A stretch of DNA of 55,669 nt from an uncultured Blautia sp. (lineage in GTDB: Bacteria > Bacillota > Clostridia > Lachnospirales > Lachnospiraceae), in assembly GCA_934409175.1 (NCBI GenBank), contig CAKRVX010000003.1, forward strand, positions 1 through 55,669. Reading direction: 5' to 3'. Position 1 is the first letter of the stretch. Each line of letters opens with the position of its first letter. This document shows positions 41,645-52,122 of the stretch, piece after piece. A model generated the notes under the pieces. It made no database searches. It was given only the letters and a program-made list of their open reading frames with translations, and was not told the origin of the DNA. The position numbers and the translations under genes were made by a program.

Positions 41645-42349
41645 TCATGTCCTGCCTGTACAAAGAGTAAGAAAATAGATCTTCTCCGCCCCTTTTTTTC
41701 TCAGGCATGCAGCCATGGCATCCATGGTACTTCCGGTGGTATAAACGTCATCTACAATGAGGATTCGTTTTTCTCTGATTCTCCGGGTAACCAGAAAAGC
41801 CGTTTCCAGATTTTTCCGTCTCTGGACTGCATTCAGTTTCTTCTGAGATGGTGTTTTGTGTATTTTATGTACCAGATCAGAATCTGTGGGGATTTGTGAA
41901 TATCTGCTGATCCCCTCAGCCAGATATTGGGACTGATTAAATCCCCGCATCCGCAGCTTTGTTTTATGCACAGGAACCGGTACAATCAGCTGTGGTTTCC
42001 ATCTCAGCAGTTCATTCCTGCCGAATCTGTACATTGCCGCTGCATAAAAATCTCCATATTCTCTGCATCCATAATATTTATATCTGGTGACGGATCTGCG
42101 CATCAGCTCATCATATATAAATATTCCTCTTCCCTGATCAAAAAGATGAGGATGTTTTTCACAATCCCTGCAATACTCTCCTTCATTTACGGGTTTTCCA
42201 CATAAAAAACATCTGGGGTGCCCAACAGGATGCAATTTATTTTCACATTCCGGACAGATCATCCGATTCTGGTCTTTCAGTATTTTCTGACACACAGGAC
42301 AGCATCTGGGGTAAAAAACATTCAAAATATTCTCGATCAGCTGTTTCAC
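41645..42349 (-). CDS. comF: ComF-family amidophosphoribosyltransferase-like protein
   Basis: This 234-aa protein has N-terminal zinc-finger-like cysteine pairs (CPVCQK, CPECE, CFLCGK, CRDCEKH) and a C-terminal phosphoribosyltransferase fold with the PRPP-binding motif ILIVDDVYTTGSTMDA. ComF/GntX proteins take part in DNA uptake for transformation in some bacteria; the exact reaction is not known. Start is GTG at 42349, overlapping the recD2 stop by 4 nt (GTGA), so the gene is translationally coupled to recD2. Strain competence cannot be inferred from this alone. Confidence 0.9.
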   Translation of the reverse strand: MKQLIENILNVFYPRCCPVCQKILKDQNRMICPECENKLHPVGHPRCFLCGKPVNEGEYCRDCEKHPHLFDQGRGIFIYDELMRRSVTRYKYYGCREYGDFYAAAMYRFGRNELLRWKPQLIVPVPVHKTKLRMRGFNQSQYLAEGISRYSQIPTDSDLVHKIHKTPSQKKLNAVQRRKNLETAFLVTRRIREKRILIVDDVYTTGSTMDAMAACLRKKGAEKIYFLTLCTGRT

Positions 42350-44595
42350 ATTTCTCCCTTCTCTACTGCATCATTCAATTCCCGTATTCTCTCATCAAGG
42401 GCGCTGTACCGCTTCTGCTGTTTCTCGTTACGGATCATCTCGCCGAAAGTCTCTTCACTTCCTACAACTGTCACGCATTTACGTGCCCTCGTTACAGCCG
42501 TATAAAGAAGATTCCGGTTTAAAAGCATCTTCGGTCCGGAAAGAAGAGGCAGAATCACTGCAGGATATTCAGACCCCTGTGATTTATGTATAGTAATGGC
42601 ATACGCAAGTTCCAGCTCTTCCAGTTGCCTGAAGGAATATGTAGCAAATCTCCCATCTTCAAATTCAACTTCTGCTGTTTCGGCAAACTCATTGATTTCT
42701 TTAAGTATTCCGGTATCTCCGTTAAAAACGCCGATTCCTTTTTCTGTTACGATTCCATACTTTCCACGAATCTCCCATTCCATCTGATAGTTATTCCGGA
42801 TCTGCATCACTTTGTCTCCCTCACGAAACAGCCTGTCCCCCAGCGTATGCTCCTTTCTGGATACATCCGGTGGGTTCAGATATCTCTGCAGAATCTGATT
42901 TAATCTTTCCACTCCCAGAAGTCCCTTTCTCATGGGAGTCAGTACTTGTATTTCAAACGGACGGGCGTCCACATATTTCGGAAGCTTTTCCTGAATAAGT
43001 GCAATAACCACACGTATAATAATATCCGCATCATATCTCTTCAAAAAGAAGAAATCTCTGCTCTTGTTATTGATCTGAACCTGCTCACCTCGATTAATCT
43101 TATGTGCATTAACTACAATGTCACTTTCTGAAGCCTGCCTGAAGATTTTCGTAAGTTCAACCACTGGGAAACAGCCGCTATGGATAATATCTCTCAACAC
43201 GTTTCCCGGCCCCACACTTGGAAGCTGATTCTCATCTCCTACCAGGATCAGTCTGGTTCCTGCTGTCACTGCCAGAAGAAGAGAATGCATCAGATGAATA
43301 TCCACCATAGACATCTCATCTATAATGATCACATCTGCTTCAAGAGGATTCTGTGCATTTCTTTCAAATTTCGCAGAATGTCCATCTCTTTCTTCCTCCG
43401 GCATCCCATTAAGTTCCAGAAGTCTGTGGATCGTCTGTGCCTCATATCCTGTAGTTTCCGTCATTCTTTTCGCAGCACGCCCGGTAGGCGCAGCAAGCCG
43501 AAGTTCTGCACCTTCTCCTTCAAAGAACTGTATGATTGCATTAATTGTAGTTGTTTTGCCTGTACCCGGACCTCCGGTTAAAATAAAAAGTCCATGGCTG
43601 GCAGCTTCTGTCACTGCCTTCTTTTGCATTTCATCCAGAATGGTTCCTGTTTCTTTTTCAATAAGTTCTATTCTCTTTCTGACAAATTTCTCATCTTCCG
43701 GACATATAATGTTCAGTTCGCACAACATTCTGGCTGTGTTCAATTCCAGATAATAGTACTGGCTGGGGTAGACAACCTTCTCCCCCTCTCTTTCTTTCAG
43801 CACAAGCTTTCTGTCAATTATCATGTCCATCAGATGCTTTTCCATATAAGACTCATCTACTCCCAGAAGCTGTGAACATCTGGCAAAAAGCTGCTCCTGC
43901 GGCAGATAGGTATGTCCTTCTCCTGAAGCCTGTAAGAGAGTATACAACATTCCGCTTCTGATTCTGTAATCTGAATCTGCGTGAATTCCGATTCTGGATG
44001 CAATCTCATCCGCAATCTTAAATCCTACTCCTGAAATATCTTCTGCCAGTTTATAGGGGTTTTCCTGAAGCACAGTATAAATAGATTCTTTATATTTCTG
44101 ATAGATCTTAGCACCAAGATTCAGAGAAATCCCGTATTTCTGCAAAAAAATCATGGCTTTTCGCATATCTGCCTTTTCAGTTACCTGTGCTGCGATCTCT
44201 CTTGCCTTTTTCTCACTGATTCCTTTTACTTCTGCCAGTCTCTCCGGTTCCTCCTCTACAATCCGGATAGTATCCTCTCCAAATCTCCGCACAATCCTTG
44301 CTGCCAGAGCTGCGCCTATCCCTTTGATTGCTCCTGAACCAAGATAACGTTCCATAGCATATGTATCCTCCGGCATTTTCTCTGTAAAAGAAGTTATCTG
44401 AAATTGTTTACCATATACAGGATGGTGCGTATAAACCCCTGTTGCCTCAATGGTCGCCCCCTGGATTACTGCCGGAAAGCTTCCTACACAGGTCAGTTCT
44501 TCCTCTTCCGGATCTTTCAGCACCATAACTGTATATCCATTTTCTTCATTTCTGAAAATAATGTGATCAATGTAACCTGTAACAGTCTCGCTCAT
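42346..44595 (-). CDS. recD2: RecD2-type SF1 DNA helicase
   Basis: This 749-aa helicase is of the RecD2 family (not part of a RecBCD complex). It has an N-terminal OB-like section (VTGYIDHIIFRNEENGYTVMVL), helix-hairpin-helix segments (GIGAALAARIVRRFG, GISEKKAREIA), Walker A GGPGTGKTT (near 341-349), Walker B DVIIIDEMSMVD, motif III LVGDENQLPSVGPG, and late motifs YAITIHKSQGSE (V) and YTAVTRARKCV (VI). It unwinds DNA 5'-3' in repair (family knowledge). It is between mreB and comF, as often in Lachnospiraceae. Confidence 0.95.
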   Translation of the reverse strand: MSETVTGYIDHIIFRNEENGYTVMVLKDPEEEELTCVGSFPAVIQGATIEATGVYTHHPVYGKQFQITSFTEKMPEDTYAMERYLGSGAIKGIGAALAARIVRRFGEDTIRIVEEEPERLAEVKGISEKKAREIAAQVTEKADMRKAMIFLQKYGISLNLGAKIYQKYKESIYTVLQENPYKLAEDISGVGFKIADEIASRIGIHADSDYRIRSGMLYTLLQASGEGHTYLPQEQLFARCSQLLGVDESYMEKHLMDMIIDRKLVLKEREGEKVVYPSQYYYLELNTARMLCELNIICPEDEKFVRKRIELIEKETGTILDEMQKKAVTEAASHGLFILTGGPGTGKTTTINAIIQFFEGEGAELRLAAPTGRAAKRMTETTGYEAQTIHRLLELNGMPEEERDGHSAKFERNAQNPLEADVIIIDEMSMVDIHLMHSLLLAVTAGTRLILVGDENQLPSVGPGNVLRDIIHSGCFPVVELTKIFRQASESDIVVNAHKINRGEQVQINNKSRDFFFLKRYDADIIIRVVIALIQEKLPKYVDARPFEIQVLTPMRKGLLGVERLNQILQRYLNPPDVSRKEHTLGDRLFREGDKVMQIRNNYQMEWEIRGKYGIVTEKGIGVFNGDTGILKEINEFAETAEVEFEDGRFATYSFRQLEELELAYAITIHKSQGSEYPAVILPLLSGPKMLLNRNLLYTAVTRARKCVTVVGSEETFGEMIRNEKQQKRYSALDERIRELNDAVEKGEM

Positions 44596-44624
44596 CTGTT
44601 CCTCCCTGTTATATATGTGAAAAG

Positions 44625-44646
44625 AGGCACTGCAACTGCAGCACCT
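44625..44646 (-). terminator. Terminator of mreB
   Basis: A 9-bp stem (GGTGCTGCA / TGCAGTGCC with two G-T pairs) is followed on the minus strand by TCTTTTCAC. It begins right behind the mreB stop at 44653. Confidence 0.55.
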
Positions 44647-44652
44647 CCTGCT

Positions 44653-45642
44653 TTATCCGTCCAATCGAGACATGATCTCCGCATATTTACCGGTTCCTAT
44701 GGCAACTACACCCATTGCATTCTGAACAGTCAGTGTACTTACTCCTGTTCTCTGCTCGATCAGTGAGTCCATTCCATGAAGAAGAGCACCGCCTCCTGTA
44801 AGAACAATTCCCCTGTCTACGATATCAGCTGCCAGTTCTGGAGGAGTTTTCTCCAGAACTCCATGAACAGCTTCCACGATCTGCCCAGTAGCGTCTCTCA
44901 ATGCCACACGAATTTCTTCTGATGTAAGTGTTGCTACCTTCGGAAGCCCTGTAATCACATTCCTTCCTTTTACTTCCATGGTTCTGGGCGCTGATTCTTC
45001 ACATGCGGTTCCGATTTGAATCTTGATCTTCTCTGCCCGGTCTTCTCCGATAAAAAGTCCATGATTCTTTCTTACATAATTCATGATCGCCTGGTCAAAG
45101 GTATCTCCTGCTGTTTTCAGAGAAGTGGAAACCACTACTCCTCCCAGCGAGATCACTGCCACATCTGTTGTCCCTGCTCCAATATCCACCACAAGGTTTC
45201 CGAATGGCTTCGTCACATCCACCCCGGCCCCAATGGCCGCTGCAATAGGCTCTTCCACCATGAATACATCTCTGGCCCCCGCCTGATAGGTAGCTTCCTC
45301 TACTGCTTTGCGCTCGATTTCTGTAATTCCACTTGGAACACAGATGCTGATTCGTGGTTTGCGGAACGCTCGTCTTCCCATTGCACGGGATATAAAGTAT
45401 TTCAGCATCTTTTCCATAACTGTATAATCTACAATAACACCCTGACGAATAGGACGGATAATTTCCATATCAGAAGTAATACGTTCTTCCATCATCCGGG
45501 CTTCTTCTCCGATTGCTCTGATTTTCTCTGTATTTTTGTCATAAACTACAATAGAAGGCTCATTCAGCACCAGGCCCTTCCCTGTAGAATACACCAGACA
45601 GTTTCTGGTGCCCAGGTCAATTCCGATATCACTTGCCGGCAT
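44653..45642 (-). CDS. mreB: MreB-family rod-shape actin homologue
   Basis: This 329-aa protein has the actin-like ATPase fold: phosphate-1 GIDLGTRN, connect region, phosphate-2 VVDIGAGTTDVAV, adenosine motif GIVLTGGGALLHGMD. It forms membrane-bound filaments that direct side-wall synthesis and so cell shape. No mreC, mreD or rodA genes are beside it, which suggests a free-standing Mbl/MreB paralogue. Upstream is uvrA and downstream recD2. The start has AAAGGGG upstream. It is transcribed from its own promoter in the 87-bp gap. Confidence 0.93.
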   Translation of the reverse strand: MPASDIGIDLGTRNCLVYSTGKGLVLNEPSIVVYDKNTEKIRAIGEEARMMEERITSDMEIIRPIRQGVIVDYTVMEKMLKYFISRAMGRRAFRKPRISICVPSGITEIERKAVEEATYQAGARDVFMVEEPIAAAIGAGVDVTKPFGNLVVDIGAGTTDVAVISLGGVVVSTSLKTAGDTFDQAIMNYVRKNHGLFIGEDRAEKIKIQIGTACEESAPRTMEVKGRNVITGLPKVATLTSEEIRVALRDATGQIVEAVHGVLEKTPPELAADIVDRGIVLTGGGALLHGMDSLIEQRTGVSTLTVQNAMGVVAIGTGKYAEIMSRLDG

Positions 45643-45681
45643 AGGAATCCCCTTTCTCTTATTACTATATAAACAGTAACC

Positions 45682-45710
45682 ATTATATACAAATTCTCAT
45701 CAAAAGAAAA
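45682..45710 (-). promoter_or_regulatory. Probable promoter of mreB
   Basis: On the minus strand: -10 TATAAT (45682-45687), 17-nt spacer, weak -35 TTTTCT (45705-45710). The -10 is clear and the -35 is poor. Confidence 0.45.
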
Positions 45711-45729
45711 CCCCTGCATTTTCTGTATT

Positions 45730-48573
45730 TTACTGTTCCAGATATTTTTTCACATATTTTCCTGTATAAGATACCGGCGACTGAGCTACTTCTTCCGGTG
45801 TTCCCTGGGCAACTACTGTACCGCCTTTGTCTCCACCTTCAGGTCCGATATCTATGATATAATCTGCGGTTTTTATCACATCCAGATTATGCTCAATGAC
45901 TACAACCGTGTTTCCACCTTCTGACAGACGTTTCAGAATTTCTACCAATTTGTGCACATCTGCAAAATGAAGACCTGTGGTAGGTTCATCCAGAATGTAG
46001 ATCGTTTTGCCTGTGCTTCTTTTACTCAACTCCGTGGCAAGCTTGATTCTCTGCGCTTCTCCTCCTGAAAGTTCTGTGGATGGCTGACCCAGACGGATAT
46101 AAGACAGACCTACATCATAAAGAGTCTGGATTTTTCTTTTAATGGAGGGAACATTTTCAAAGAAAGTCAGTGCTTCCTCCACAGTCATATTCAGCACATC
46201 GTAAATACTTTTATCCTTATACTTCACTTCCAGAGTTTCACGGTTATATCGTTTCCCCTTGCAGACTTCGCATGGAACATAAACATCCGGAAGGAAATGC
46301 ATCTCTATCTTAATGATTCCATCTCCGCTGCAGGCTTCACATCGTCCACCTTTTACATTAAAACTGAAGCGGCCCTTTTTATAGCCCCTCGCCTTAGCAT
46401 CTGCCGTAGCAGCAAAAAGATCTCTGATCTGATCAAAAACTCCTGTATACGTGGCAGGATTGGATCTTGGCGTGCGTCCGATCGGGGACTGGTCAATATT
46501 GATCACCTTATCCAGCTGCTCTATTCCCAGGATATCCTTATGTTTACCCGGAATAACTCTTGCACGGTTTAAATCTCTGGCAAGATGCTTGTATAGAATC
46601 TCATTGATCAACGAACTTTTTCCTGAACCTGATACACCTGTAATGCAGGTCATGATTCCCAGTGGAATCTTTACATCGATATTTTTCAGATTATTCTCTG
46701 CCGCCCCCCGGACAGTCAGAAATCCTGTCGGTTTACGTCTTTCTGAAGGTACCGGTATCTTCAGCTTTCCACTGAGATAAGCACCTGTGACAGAATTCTC
46801 ATTTTTCATCAGGTCCTCTGCTGTTCCCATAGCTACAAGCTGTCCTCCATGCTCGCCTGCACCTGGACCGATATCCACAATACAGTCTGCTGCACGCATG
46901 GTATCCTCATCATGCTCTACCACAATCAGACTGTTTCCCAGATCCCGCAGTTTCATAAGAGAACTGAGCAACCTGTCATTATCTCTCTGATGGAGTCCGA
47001 TGCTGGGCTCATCCAGAATATAGGCAACTCCTACCAGACCGGACCCAATCTGTGTAGCCAGACGAATCCTCTGTGCCTCACCACCGGAAAGGGTTCCTGT
47101 GGCACGACCCAGTGAAAGATAATCCAGACCTACATCCGAAAGAAAGCTGACTCTGGCACGTATTTCCTTCAGAATCTGTTTTCCGATGAGCTGCTGCTGT
47201 GGAGAAAGCTCCAATTCCGCCAGAAATTCTTTCAGCTTCTCTATGGACAGGTTCGTAATCTCATAGATATTTTTATCTCCCACTGTCACCGCCAGGGATT
47301 CTTTCTTCAGTCTCTGGCCTTTACAGGTCTTACATGGTGTAATTTGCATAAAGGATTCATATTCCTGTTTCATGGTATCTGAACCTGTCTCTCTGTAACG
47401 CTGCTCCACATTGCGGATCAGCCCCGGAAATGCCACATCATAGACACCTTCTCCTCTCTGCCCCTTATAATATACTTTTACAGAATGTCCATTGGTACCA
47501 TTGATCAGGATATCCTGGATTTTCTCCGGATAATCCTGAAATGGAGTAGCCAGACTGAAATCATATTCTCTAGCCAGTGCATCCAGGATTGCTCTGGAAA
47601 AACTTCCCTGGCTGGTACAGGACTGCCATCCTGTCACGACAATGGCACCCTCAAGAATACTCAGAGATTTATCCGGAAGCATCAGATCAATGTCAAATTC
47701 CATCTTATATCCCAGTCCCAGACAATCCGGGCAGGCACCAAAGGGATTATTAAAAGAAAAACTCCTCGGCTCAATTTCATCAATGCTCACACCACAGTCC
47801 GGGCAGGAAAAACTCTGACTGAAATTATGAATCTGTCCATCCATGGTATCTACCATAAGAAGTCCATCTGCCAGATCCAACACCGTCTCAATAGAATCTG
47901 CAAGTCTCTTCTCAATTCCCGGTTTCACGATCAGACGATCTACCACAATTTCGATATTATGCTTGATATTCTTGTCCAGGCTGATCTCTTCGGAAAGTTC
48001 ATACATATTTCCATCGATCTGTACTCTTACATAACCACTTCTTCTGGCATGCTCCAGCAGTTTGACATGGGTACCTTTACGGCCTCTTACCACAGGTGCC
48101 AACAGCTGCAGTCTGGTACGTTCCGGAAAAGCCATGATCGTATCCACCATCTGATCTACTGTCTGCCTCCTGATCTCCCTTCCGCATTTCGGGCAGTGAG
48201 GAATTCCCACTCTGGCATATAATAATCGAAAATAATCATAGATCTCCGTCACAGTTCCTACTGTGGAACGCGGATTACGATTCGTGGATTTCTGGTCAAT
48301 AGAAATAGCAGGAGGCAGTCCCTCGATACTCTCCACATCTGGTTTTTCCATCTGTCCCAGAAACTGCCTGGCATAGGAAGAAAGAGACTCCATATAACGT
48401 CTCTGTCCCTCTGCATATATGGTATCAAATGCCAGAGATGATTTACCGGAACCACTGAGTCCGGTAAATACTACAAACTGGTCTCTGGGAATATCTACAC
48501 TTAAATTTTTAAGATTATTGACATTGGCACCTCTGATTCTGATAAAGTGCTTCTTCATTGTATCCGCAGCCAT
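45730..48573 (-). CDS. uvrA: Excinuclease ABC subunit UvrA
   Basis: This 947-aa damage-recognition ATPase of nucleotide excision repair has two ABC modules with Walker A GLSGSGKS (near 38-45) and GVSGSGKS (second half). It has two signature LSGGEAQRI motifs and zinc sites ([19 protein letters not shown] with GACPDCLG, and CEACSGDG with CEVCKGKR). All key residues are intact and length is standard. A LexA box overlaps its promoter, so it is likely induced by DNA damage. No uvrB lies beside it in this window. Confidence 0.98.
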   Translation of the reverse strand: MAADTMKKHFIRIRGANVNNLKNLSVDIPRDQFVVFTGLSGSGKSSLAFDTIYAEGQRRYMESLSSYARQFLGQMEKPDVESIEGLPPAISIDQKSTNRNPRSTVGTVTEIYDYFRLLYARVGIPHCPKCGREIRRQTVDQMVDTIMAFPERTRLQLLAPVVRGRKGTHVKLLEHARRSGYVRVQIDGNMYELSEEISLDKNIKHNIEIVVDRLIVKPGIEKRLADSIETVLDLADGLLMVDTMDGQIHNFSQSFSCPDCGVSIDEIEPRSFSFNNPFGACPDCLGLGYKMEFDIDLMLPDKSLSILEGAIVVTGWQSCTSQGSFSRAILDALAREYDFSLATPFQDYPEKIQDILINGTNGHSVKVYYKGQRGEGVYDVAFPGLIRNVEQRYRETGSDTMKQEYESFMQITPCKTCKGQRLKKESLAVTVGDKNIYEITNLSIEKLKEFLAELELSPQQQLIGKQILKEIRARVSFLSDVGLDYLSLGRATGTLSGGEAQRIRLATQIGSGLVGVAYILDEPSIGLHQRDNDRLLSSLMKLRDLGNSLIVVEHDEDTMRAADCIVDIGPGAGEHGGQLVAMGTAEDLMKNENSVTGAYLSGKLKIPVPSERRKPTGFLTVRGAAENNLKNIDVKIPLGIMTCITGVSGSGKSSLINEILYKHLARDLNRARVIPGKHKDILGIEQLDKVINIDQSPIGRTPRSNPATYTGVFDQIRDLFAATADAKARGYKKGRFSFNVKGGRCEACSGDGIIKIEMHFLPDVYVPCEVCKGKRYNRETLEVKYKDKSIYDVLNMTVEEALTFFENVPSIKRKIQTLYDVGLSYIRLGQPSTELSGGEAQRIKLATELSKRSTGKTIYILDEPTTGLHFADVHKLVEILKRLSEGGNTVVVIEHNLDVIKTADYIIDIGPEGGDKGGTVVAQGTPEEVAQSPVSYTGKYVKKYLEQ

Positions 48574-48644
48574 GATCTGCCTCCTGTAAAAAGTTTGCTG
48601 TTACTGTCTGTTCTGCTTTCAGTAATCATTTAATTGCTGTTTCC

Positions 48645-48673
48645 AGTATAATATGCGAACATTCGTTCGTCAA
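48645..48673 (-). promoter_or_regulatory. uvrA promoter with perfect LexA (SOS) box
   Basis: On the minus strand: -35 TTGACG (48668-48673), 17-nt spacer, -10 TATACT (48645-48650). The spacer and the edge of the -35 carry CGAAC-ATTC-GTTCG on the plus strand (48656-48669), an exact match to the Gram-positive LexA consensus CGAAC-N4-GTTCG. LexA bound here would block RNA polymerase. Confidence 0.9.
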
Positions 48674-48679
48674 GGGCGT

Positions 48680-49825
48680 TTATAAAAGAAATTCTGACAT
48701 GATCTGATTGCTGACATGGATTCCTGGACGTGACAAAAATATCCTGTCTTTTTTTTCTTCCAGCATTCCCATTGCTTTGTACTTTTCTATAACCGATCCA
48801 TAAATATCTTCTACAGGGCAGCCAAATATCTGGGCAAAATCCATTCTGGAAATTCCTCTGGTCATTCGCAGTCCCAGAAACATGAACTCTGCCATCTCAT
48901 CTTCTGTAGTAAGAACCGGTTCTTTCTCACGGATCATCTCAGGATCTGAACTGTTTTCCAGATATTTTTTCCAGTCGGAGGTATTTGTAAAACGCAGTCT
49001 CCCATAAAGTGAAGCTGCTCCCAGACCAAAACCAAGATAGTCCTGTCTGGTCCAGTATCCTACGTTGTGTCTGCACTCTCTCCCCTTTCTGGTATAATTG
49101 GAAATTTCATACTGTTCATACCCGTATTCAGACAGGATTTGTGCAGTAGCTTCATACATCTCATATTCTGTATCTTCATCCGGCAGCTTCAGTTTACGTT
49201 CTGAAAAAGGTGTTCCTTCCTCTATAATAAGACTGTATGCAGAAATGTGCTCAGGTCCAAGTTCAGCCACTGTCCTGAGATTTTTGGTCCAGTCCTCATA
49301 GGTCTGTTCAGGAATTGCGCTCATCAGATCTATATTAATATTATCAAATCCGACAGCCCTTGCTTCTTTATATGTTTCCAGAAACTGCTCATAATTATGA
49401 ATCCTTCCCAAAATTTTCTGTTCTCTGTTCTGTGGAGACTGCAGTCCGATACTGAGGCGGTTGATTCCGAAGCTTTTGTATGCCTGAAGTTTCCGGATGT
49501 CTACAGTTCCCGGATTTACCTCTATCGTAATCTCCGCATTCTCCTGCAGACTGAAATTGTTTCTGACCTCTTTCAGAATTTCTCCCATAAGTTTCTCATC
49601 CAGCACAGAAGGAGTGCCTCCTCCAATGAATATAGAGGATACACTCCTTCCCTTTCCTTCCTTTACCGCTTGTATTTCCTTCAGAAGAGCACGTACATAA
49701 GCTTTCCTTTTTTCAGAATCCGAGGGACCTGAAAGGAAATCACAATAATCGCACTTTCTGATACAGAACGGAATATGGATGTAGATTTCCATGGGAGAAG
49801 CCGTATTACTGCTCCTCACTTCCAT
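48680..49825 (-). CDS. hemW: HemW-type radical SAM protein (coproporphyrinogen III oxidase-like)
   Basis: This 381-aa protein has the radical-SAM cysteine motif in IPFCIRKCDYCDF, a glycine-rich SAM site IFIGGGTPSVLD and the HemW C-terminal domain. HemW members bind heme and act as heme chaperones, though they were long annotated as oxygen-independent coproporphyrinogen oxidases. The start at 49825 is chosen because AGGAG lies 6 nt upstream and length then matches the family; it overlaps the end of the lipoprotein gene by 20 nt. A longer frame to 49981 lies inside that gene and is unlikely. It is in the usual neighbourhood lepA-hemW. Confidence 0.93.
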   Translation of the reverse strand: MEVRSSNTASPMEIYIHIPFCIRKCDYCDFLSGPSDSEKRKAYVRALLKEIQAVKEGKGRSVSSIFIGGGTPSVLDEKLMGEILKEVRNNFSLQENAEITIEVNPGTVDIRKLQAYKSFGINRLSIGLQSPQNREQKILGRIHNYEQFLETYKEARAVGFDNINIDLMSAIPEQTYEDWTKNLRTVAELGPEHISAYSLIIEEGTPFSERKLKLPDEDTEYEMYEATAQILSEYGYEQYEISNYTRKGRECRHNVGYWTRQDYLGFGLGAASLYGRLRFTNTSDWKKYLENSSDPEMIREKEPVLTTEDEMAEFMFLGLRMTRGISRMDFAQIFGCPVEDIYGSVIEKYKAMGMLEEKKDRIFLSRPGIHVSNQIMSEFLL

Positions 49826-50192
49826 CACTTTCTCCTGTCCCGGCATCATTGCCGTCTGTATTATTATCCGCAGCATTATTATCTGCATTGCTTTCTGTAT
49901 TACTTTCCGCATTTCCGTCTGTGCCTGTATCCACACTGCTGTCTGACGTACCGGAATTACCCTGATCTGCCAGATACTCATTGACCATTGTCAGATTTCC
50001 ATTAGTGGAAACTGCTGACGAATCTACCTGGTCCGGTTCTGGAGTAGGGGTAACAGATGGCGGTGCCACACTGATCTGGATTACCTGAGTAGACTCCGCA
50101 TCTGCTTCTTTCTTACTTCCACAGCCAGTCAATATCACTGCTGACAGCATAACTGCCACAATAATAATTGATTTTTTGCCCTTATTTCTCAT
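49806..50192 (-). CDS. Small lipoprotein with Asn/Asp/Thr-rich low-complexity tail
   Basis: This 128-aa protein has a lipoprotein signal peptide (basic start MRNKGKKS, hydrophobic core IIIVAVMLSAVIL, lipobox LTGC). The mature part has a short segment (VIQISVAPPSVTPTPEPDQV) and then an acidic Asn/Asp/Ser/Gly-rich tail with NADNN-type repeats. It lacks catalytic motifs. The start at 50192 follows GGAGG by 8 nt; the ATG at 50228 lacks such a site. It lies between lepA and hemW, and hemW begins inside its last codons. Function is not known; wall or cell-surface spacing is possible. Confidence 0.75.
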   Translation of the reverse strand: MRNKGKKSIIIVAVMLSAVILTGCGSKKEADAESTQVIQISVAPPSVTPTPEPDQVDSSAVSTNGNLTMVNEYLADQGNSGTSDSSVDTGTDGNAESNTESNADNNAADNNTDGNDAGTGESDGSEEQ

Positions 50193-50231
50193 TTTCAGGT
50201 CCTCCCCGGAAAATTTTCCCTGACACACTTT

Positions 50232-52040
50232 TTATTTATCATCCAGTTTCAGTACACTCATGAAAGCTTTCTGTGGAATCTCCACATTGCCTACCTGACG
50301 CATACGTTTCTTACCTTCCTTCTGTTTCTCCAGAAGTTTCTTTTTACGTGAAATATCACCACCGTAACATTTGGCCAGAACGTCTTTACGCATAGCTCTT
50401 ACTGTCTCTCTGGCAATGATCTTGCTTCCAATGGCTGCCTGAATCGGAATCTCGAAAAGCTGACGCGGAATTTCTTCCTTAAGCTTCTCACACATTTTGC
50501 GTCCTCTCTCATAAGCAGTATCTGCATGCACGATAAAGGAAAGAGCATCCACTTCTTCTTTGTTTACCAAAATATCCAGTTTTACAAGCTCACTGCGTTC
50601 ATATCCGCAGAGTTCATAGTCCAGAGAAGCATATCCTCTGGAACGGGATTTCAGCGCATCAAAGAAATCGTAAATGATCTCATTTAAAGGCAATTTATAT
50701 TTCAGAAGCGCACGTGTCTCTTCCATATAGTCCATTCCCTGATACTGGCCTCTTCTCTCCTGACAGAGATCCATGATCGCACCGATAAATTCCGTGGTGA
50801 CCATGATCTCCGCATTCACCATAGGCTCTTCCATGTATTCGATTTCTGATGGATCAGGCAGATTACTTGGATTAGTCAGGTTAATCACTTCACCGTTTGT
50901 TTTATGCACTTTATAGATAACACCTGGAGCAGTTGTTACCAGATCCAGATTATATTCTCTTTCCAGACGCTCCTGGATAATTTCCAGATGAAGCAGCCCC
51001 AGGAAACCGCAGCGGAATCCAAATCCAAGGGCTACGGAAGTCTCCGGCTCATAGAAAAGGGACGCATCATTAAGCTGAAGCTTCTCCAGTGCATCTCTCA
51101 GATCACCGTATTTCGCACCGTCTGCCGGATACAGACCGCAGTAAACCATAGGATTTACTTTTTTATATCCGGGCAGAGCCTCTGCACATGGGCGCTCTTT
51201 ATCCGTGACAGTATCACCTACACGGGTATCTCCCAGATTCTTAATGCTGGCTGTAATATATCCAACCATACCTGCTGTCAGTTCTTCACAGGGAATGAAC
51301 TGACCCGCACCGAAATATCCTACTTCCACAACTTCCGTAGTAAAACCGGTAGCCATCATATGGATCTGTGTACCTCTCTTTACACGGCCGTCCATCACAC
51401 GGCAGAATACGATAACGCCTTTATATGCATCGTAAACAGAATCAAAGATCAGCGCTTTCAACGGTGCATCCACATCTCCGCAAGGCTCAGGAATCTTCGT
51501 CACGATCTGTTCAAGAACTTCTTCTACATTCAGACCTGTCTTCGCAGAGATTCTCGGTGCATCATGTGCCTCCAGGCCGATCACATCTTCAATCTCACTT
51601 ACTACACGATCCGGCTCTGCACTTGGAAGATCAATTTTGTTGATGACCGGAAGTACATCCAGATCATGGTCCAGTGCAAGATAAACATTGGCAAGTGTCT
51701 GCGCCTCGATTCCCTGTGCCGCATCTACTACCAGAATCGCACCATCACAGGCTGCCAGACTTCTGGACACCTCATAGTTAAAGTCTACATGGCCGGGAGT
51801 ATCAATAAGATTAAAAATATATTCCTCTCCGTCCTTTGCCTTATATACAATACGCACTGCCTGAGATTTGATCGTGATTCCACGTTCTCTCTCAAGTTCC
51901 ATGTTATCCAGAACCTGCGACTGCATTTCACGTTCGGTTAATGTACCGGTCATCTCAATGATTCTGTCCGCAAGTGTTGATTTACCATGGTCAATATGTG
52001 CAATAATACAGAAATTTCTGATTTTGCTCTGATCTATCAT
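50232..52040 (-). CDS. lepA: Elongation factor 4 (LepA)
   Basis: This 602-aa translational GTPase has the G1 motif [10 protein letters not shown]3 DTPGH, G4 NKID, and the LepA-specific C-terminal domain (ending [36 protein letters not shown]). LepA/EF4 acts on ribosomes in initiation or back-translocation under stress. It sits in the conserved run spoIIP-lepA-hemW. Promoter with extended -10 lies at 52090-52119, so its expression is separate from spoIIP. Confidence 0.98.
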   Translation of the reverse strand: MIDQSKIRNFCIIAHIDHGKSTLADRIIEMTGTLTEREMQSQVLDNMELERERGITIKSQAVRIVYKAKDGEEYIFNLIDTPGHVDFNYEVSRSLAACDGAILVVDAAQGIEAQTLANVYLALDHDLDVLPVINKIDLPSAEPDRVVSEIEDVIGLEAHDAPRISAKTGLNVEEVLEQIVTKIPEPCGDVDAPLKALIFDSVYDAYKGVIVFCRVMDGRVKRGTQIHMMATGFTTEVVEVGYFGAGQFIPCEELTAGMVGYITASIKNLGDTRVGDTVTDKERPCAEALPGYKKVNPMVYCGLYPADGAKYGDLRDALEKLQLNDASLFYEPETSVALGFGFRCGFLGLLHLEIIQERLEREYNLDLVTTAPGVIYKVHKTNGEVINLTNPSNLPDPSEIEYMEEPMVNAEIMVTTEFIGAIMDLCQERRGQYQGMDYMEETRALLKYKLPLNEIIYDFFDALKSRSRGYASLDYELCGYERSELVKLDILVNKEEVDALSFIVHADTAYERGRKMCEKLKEEIPRQLFEIPIQAAIGSKIIARETVRAMRKDVLAKCYGGDISRKKKLLEKQKEGKKRMRQVGNVEIPQKAFMSVLKLDDK

Positions 52041-52089
52041 TCAGGAATTCCCTCCTAATATTTTTCTGCTGTTAGTTTGCTAATTCTGT

Positions 52090-52119
52090 ATTATAGCATA
52101 CATTTCCGGTGTTTGTCAC
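52090..52119 (-). promoter_or_regulatory. Extended -10 promoter of lepA
   Basis: On the minus strand: -35 GTGACA (52114-52119), 18-nt spacer ending TGC, -10 TATAAT (52090-52095). It is in the 82-bp gap between spoIIP and lepA. Confidence 0.7.
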
Positions 52120-52122
52120 CGC

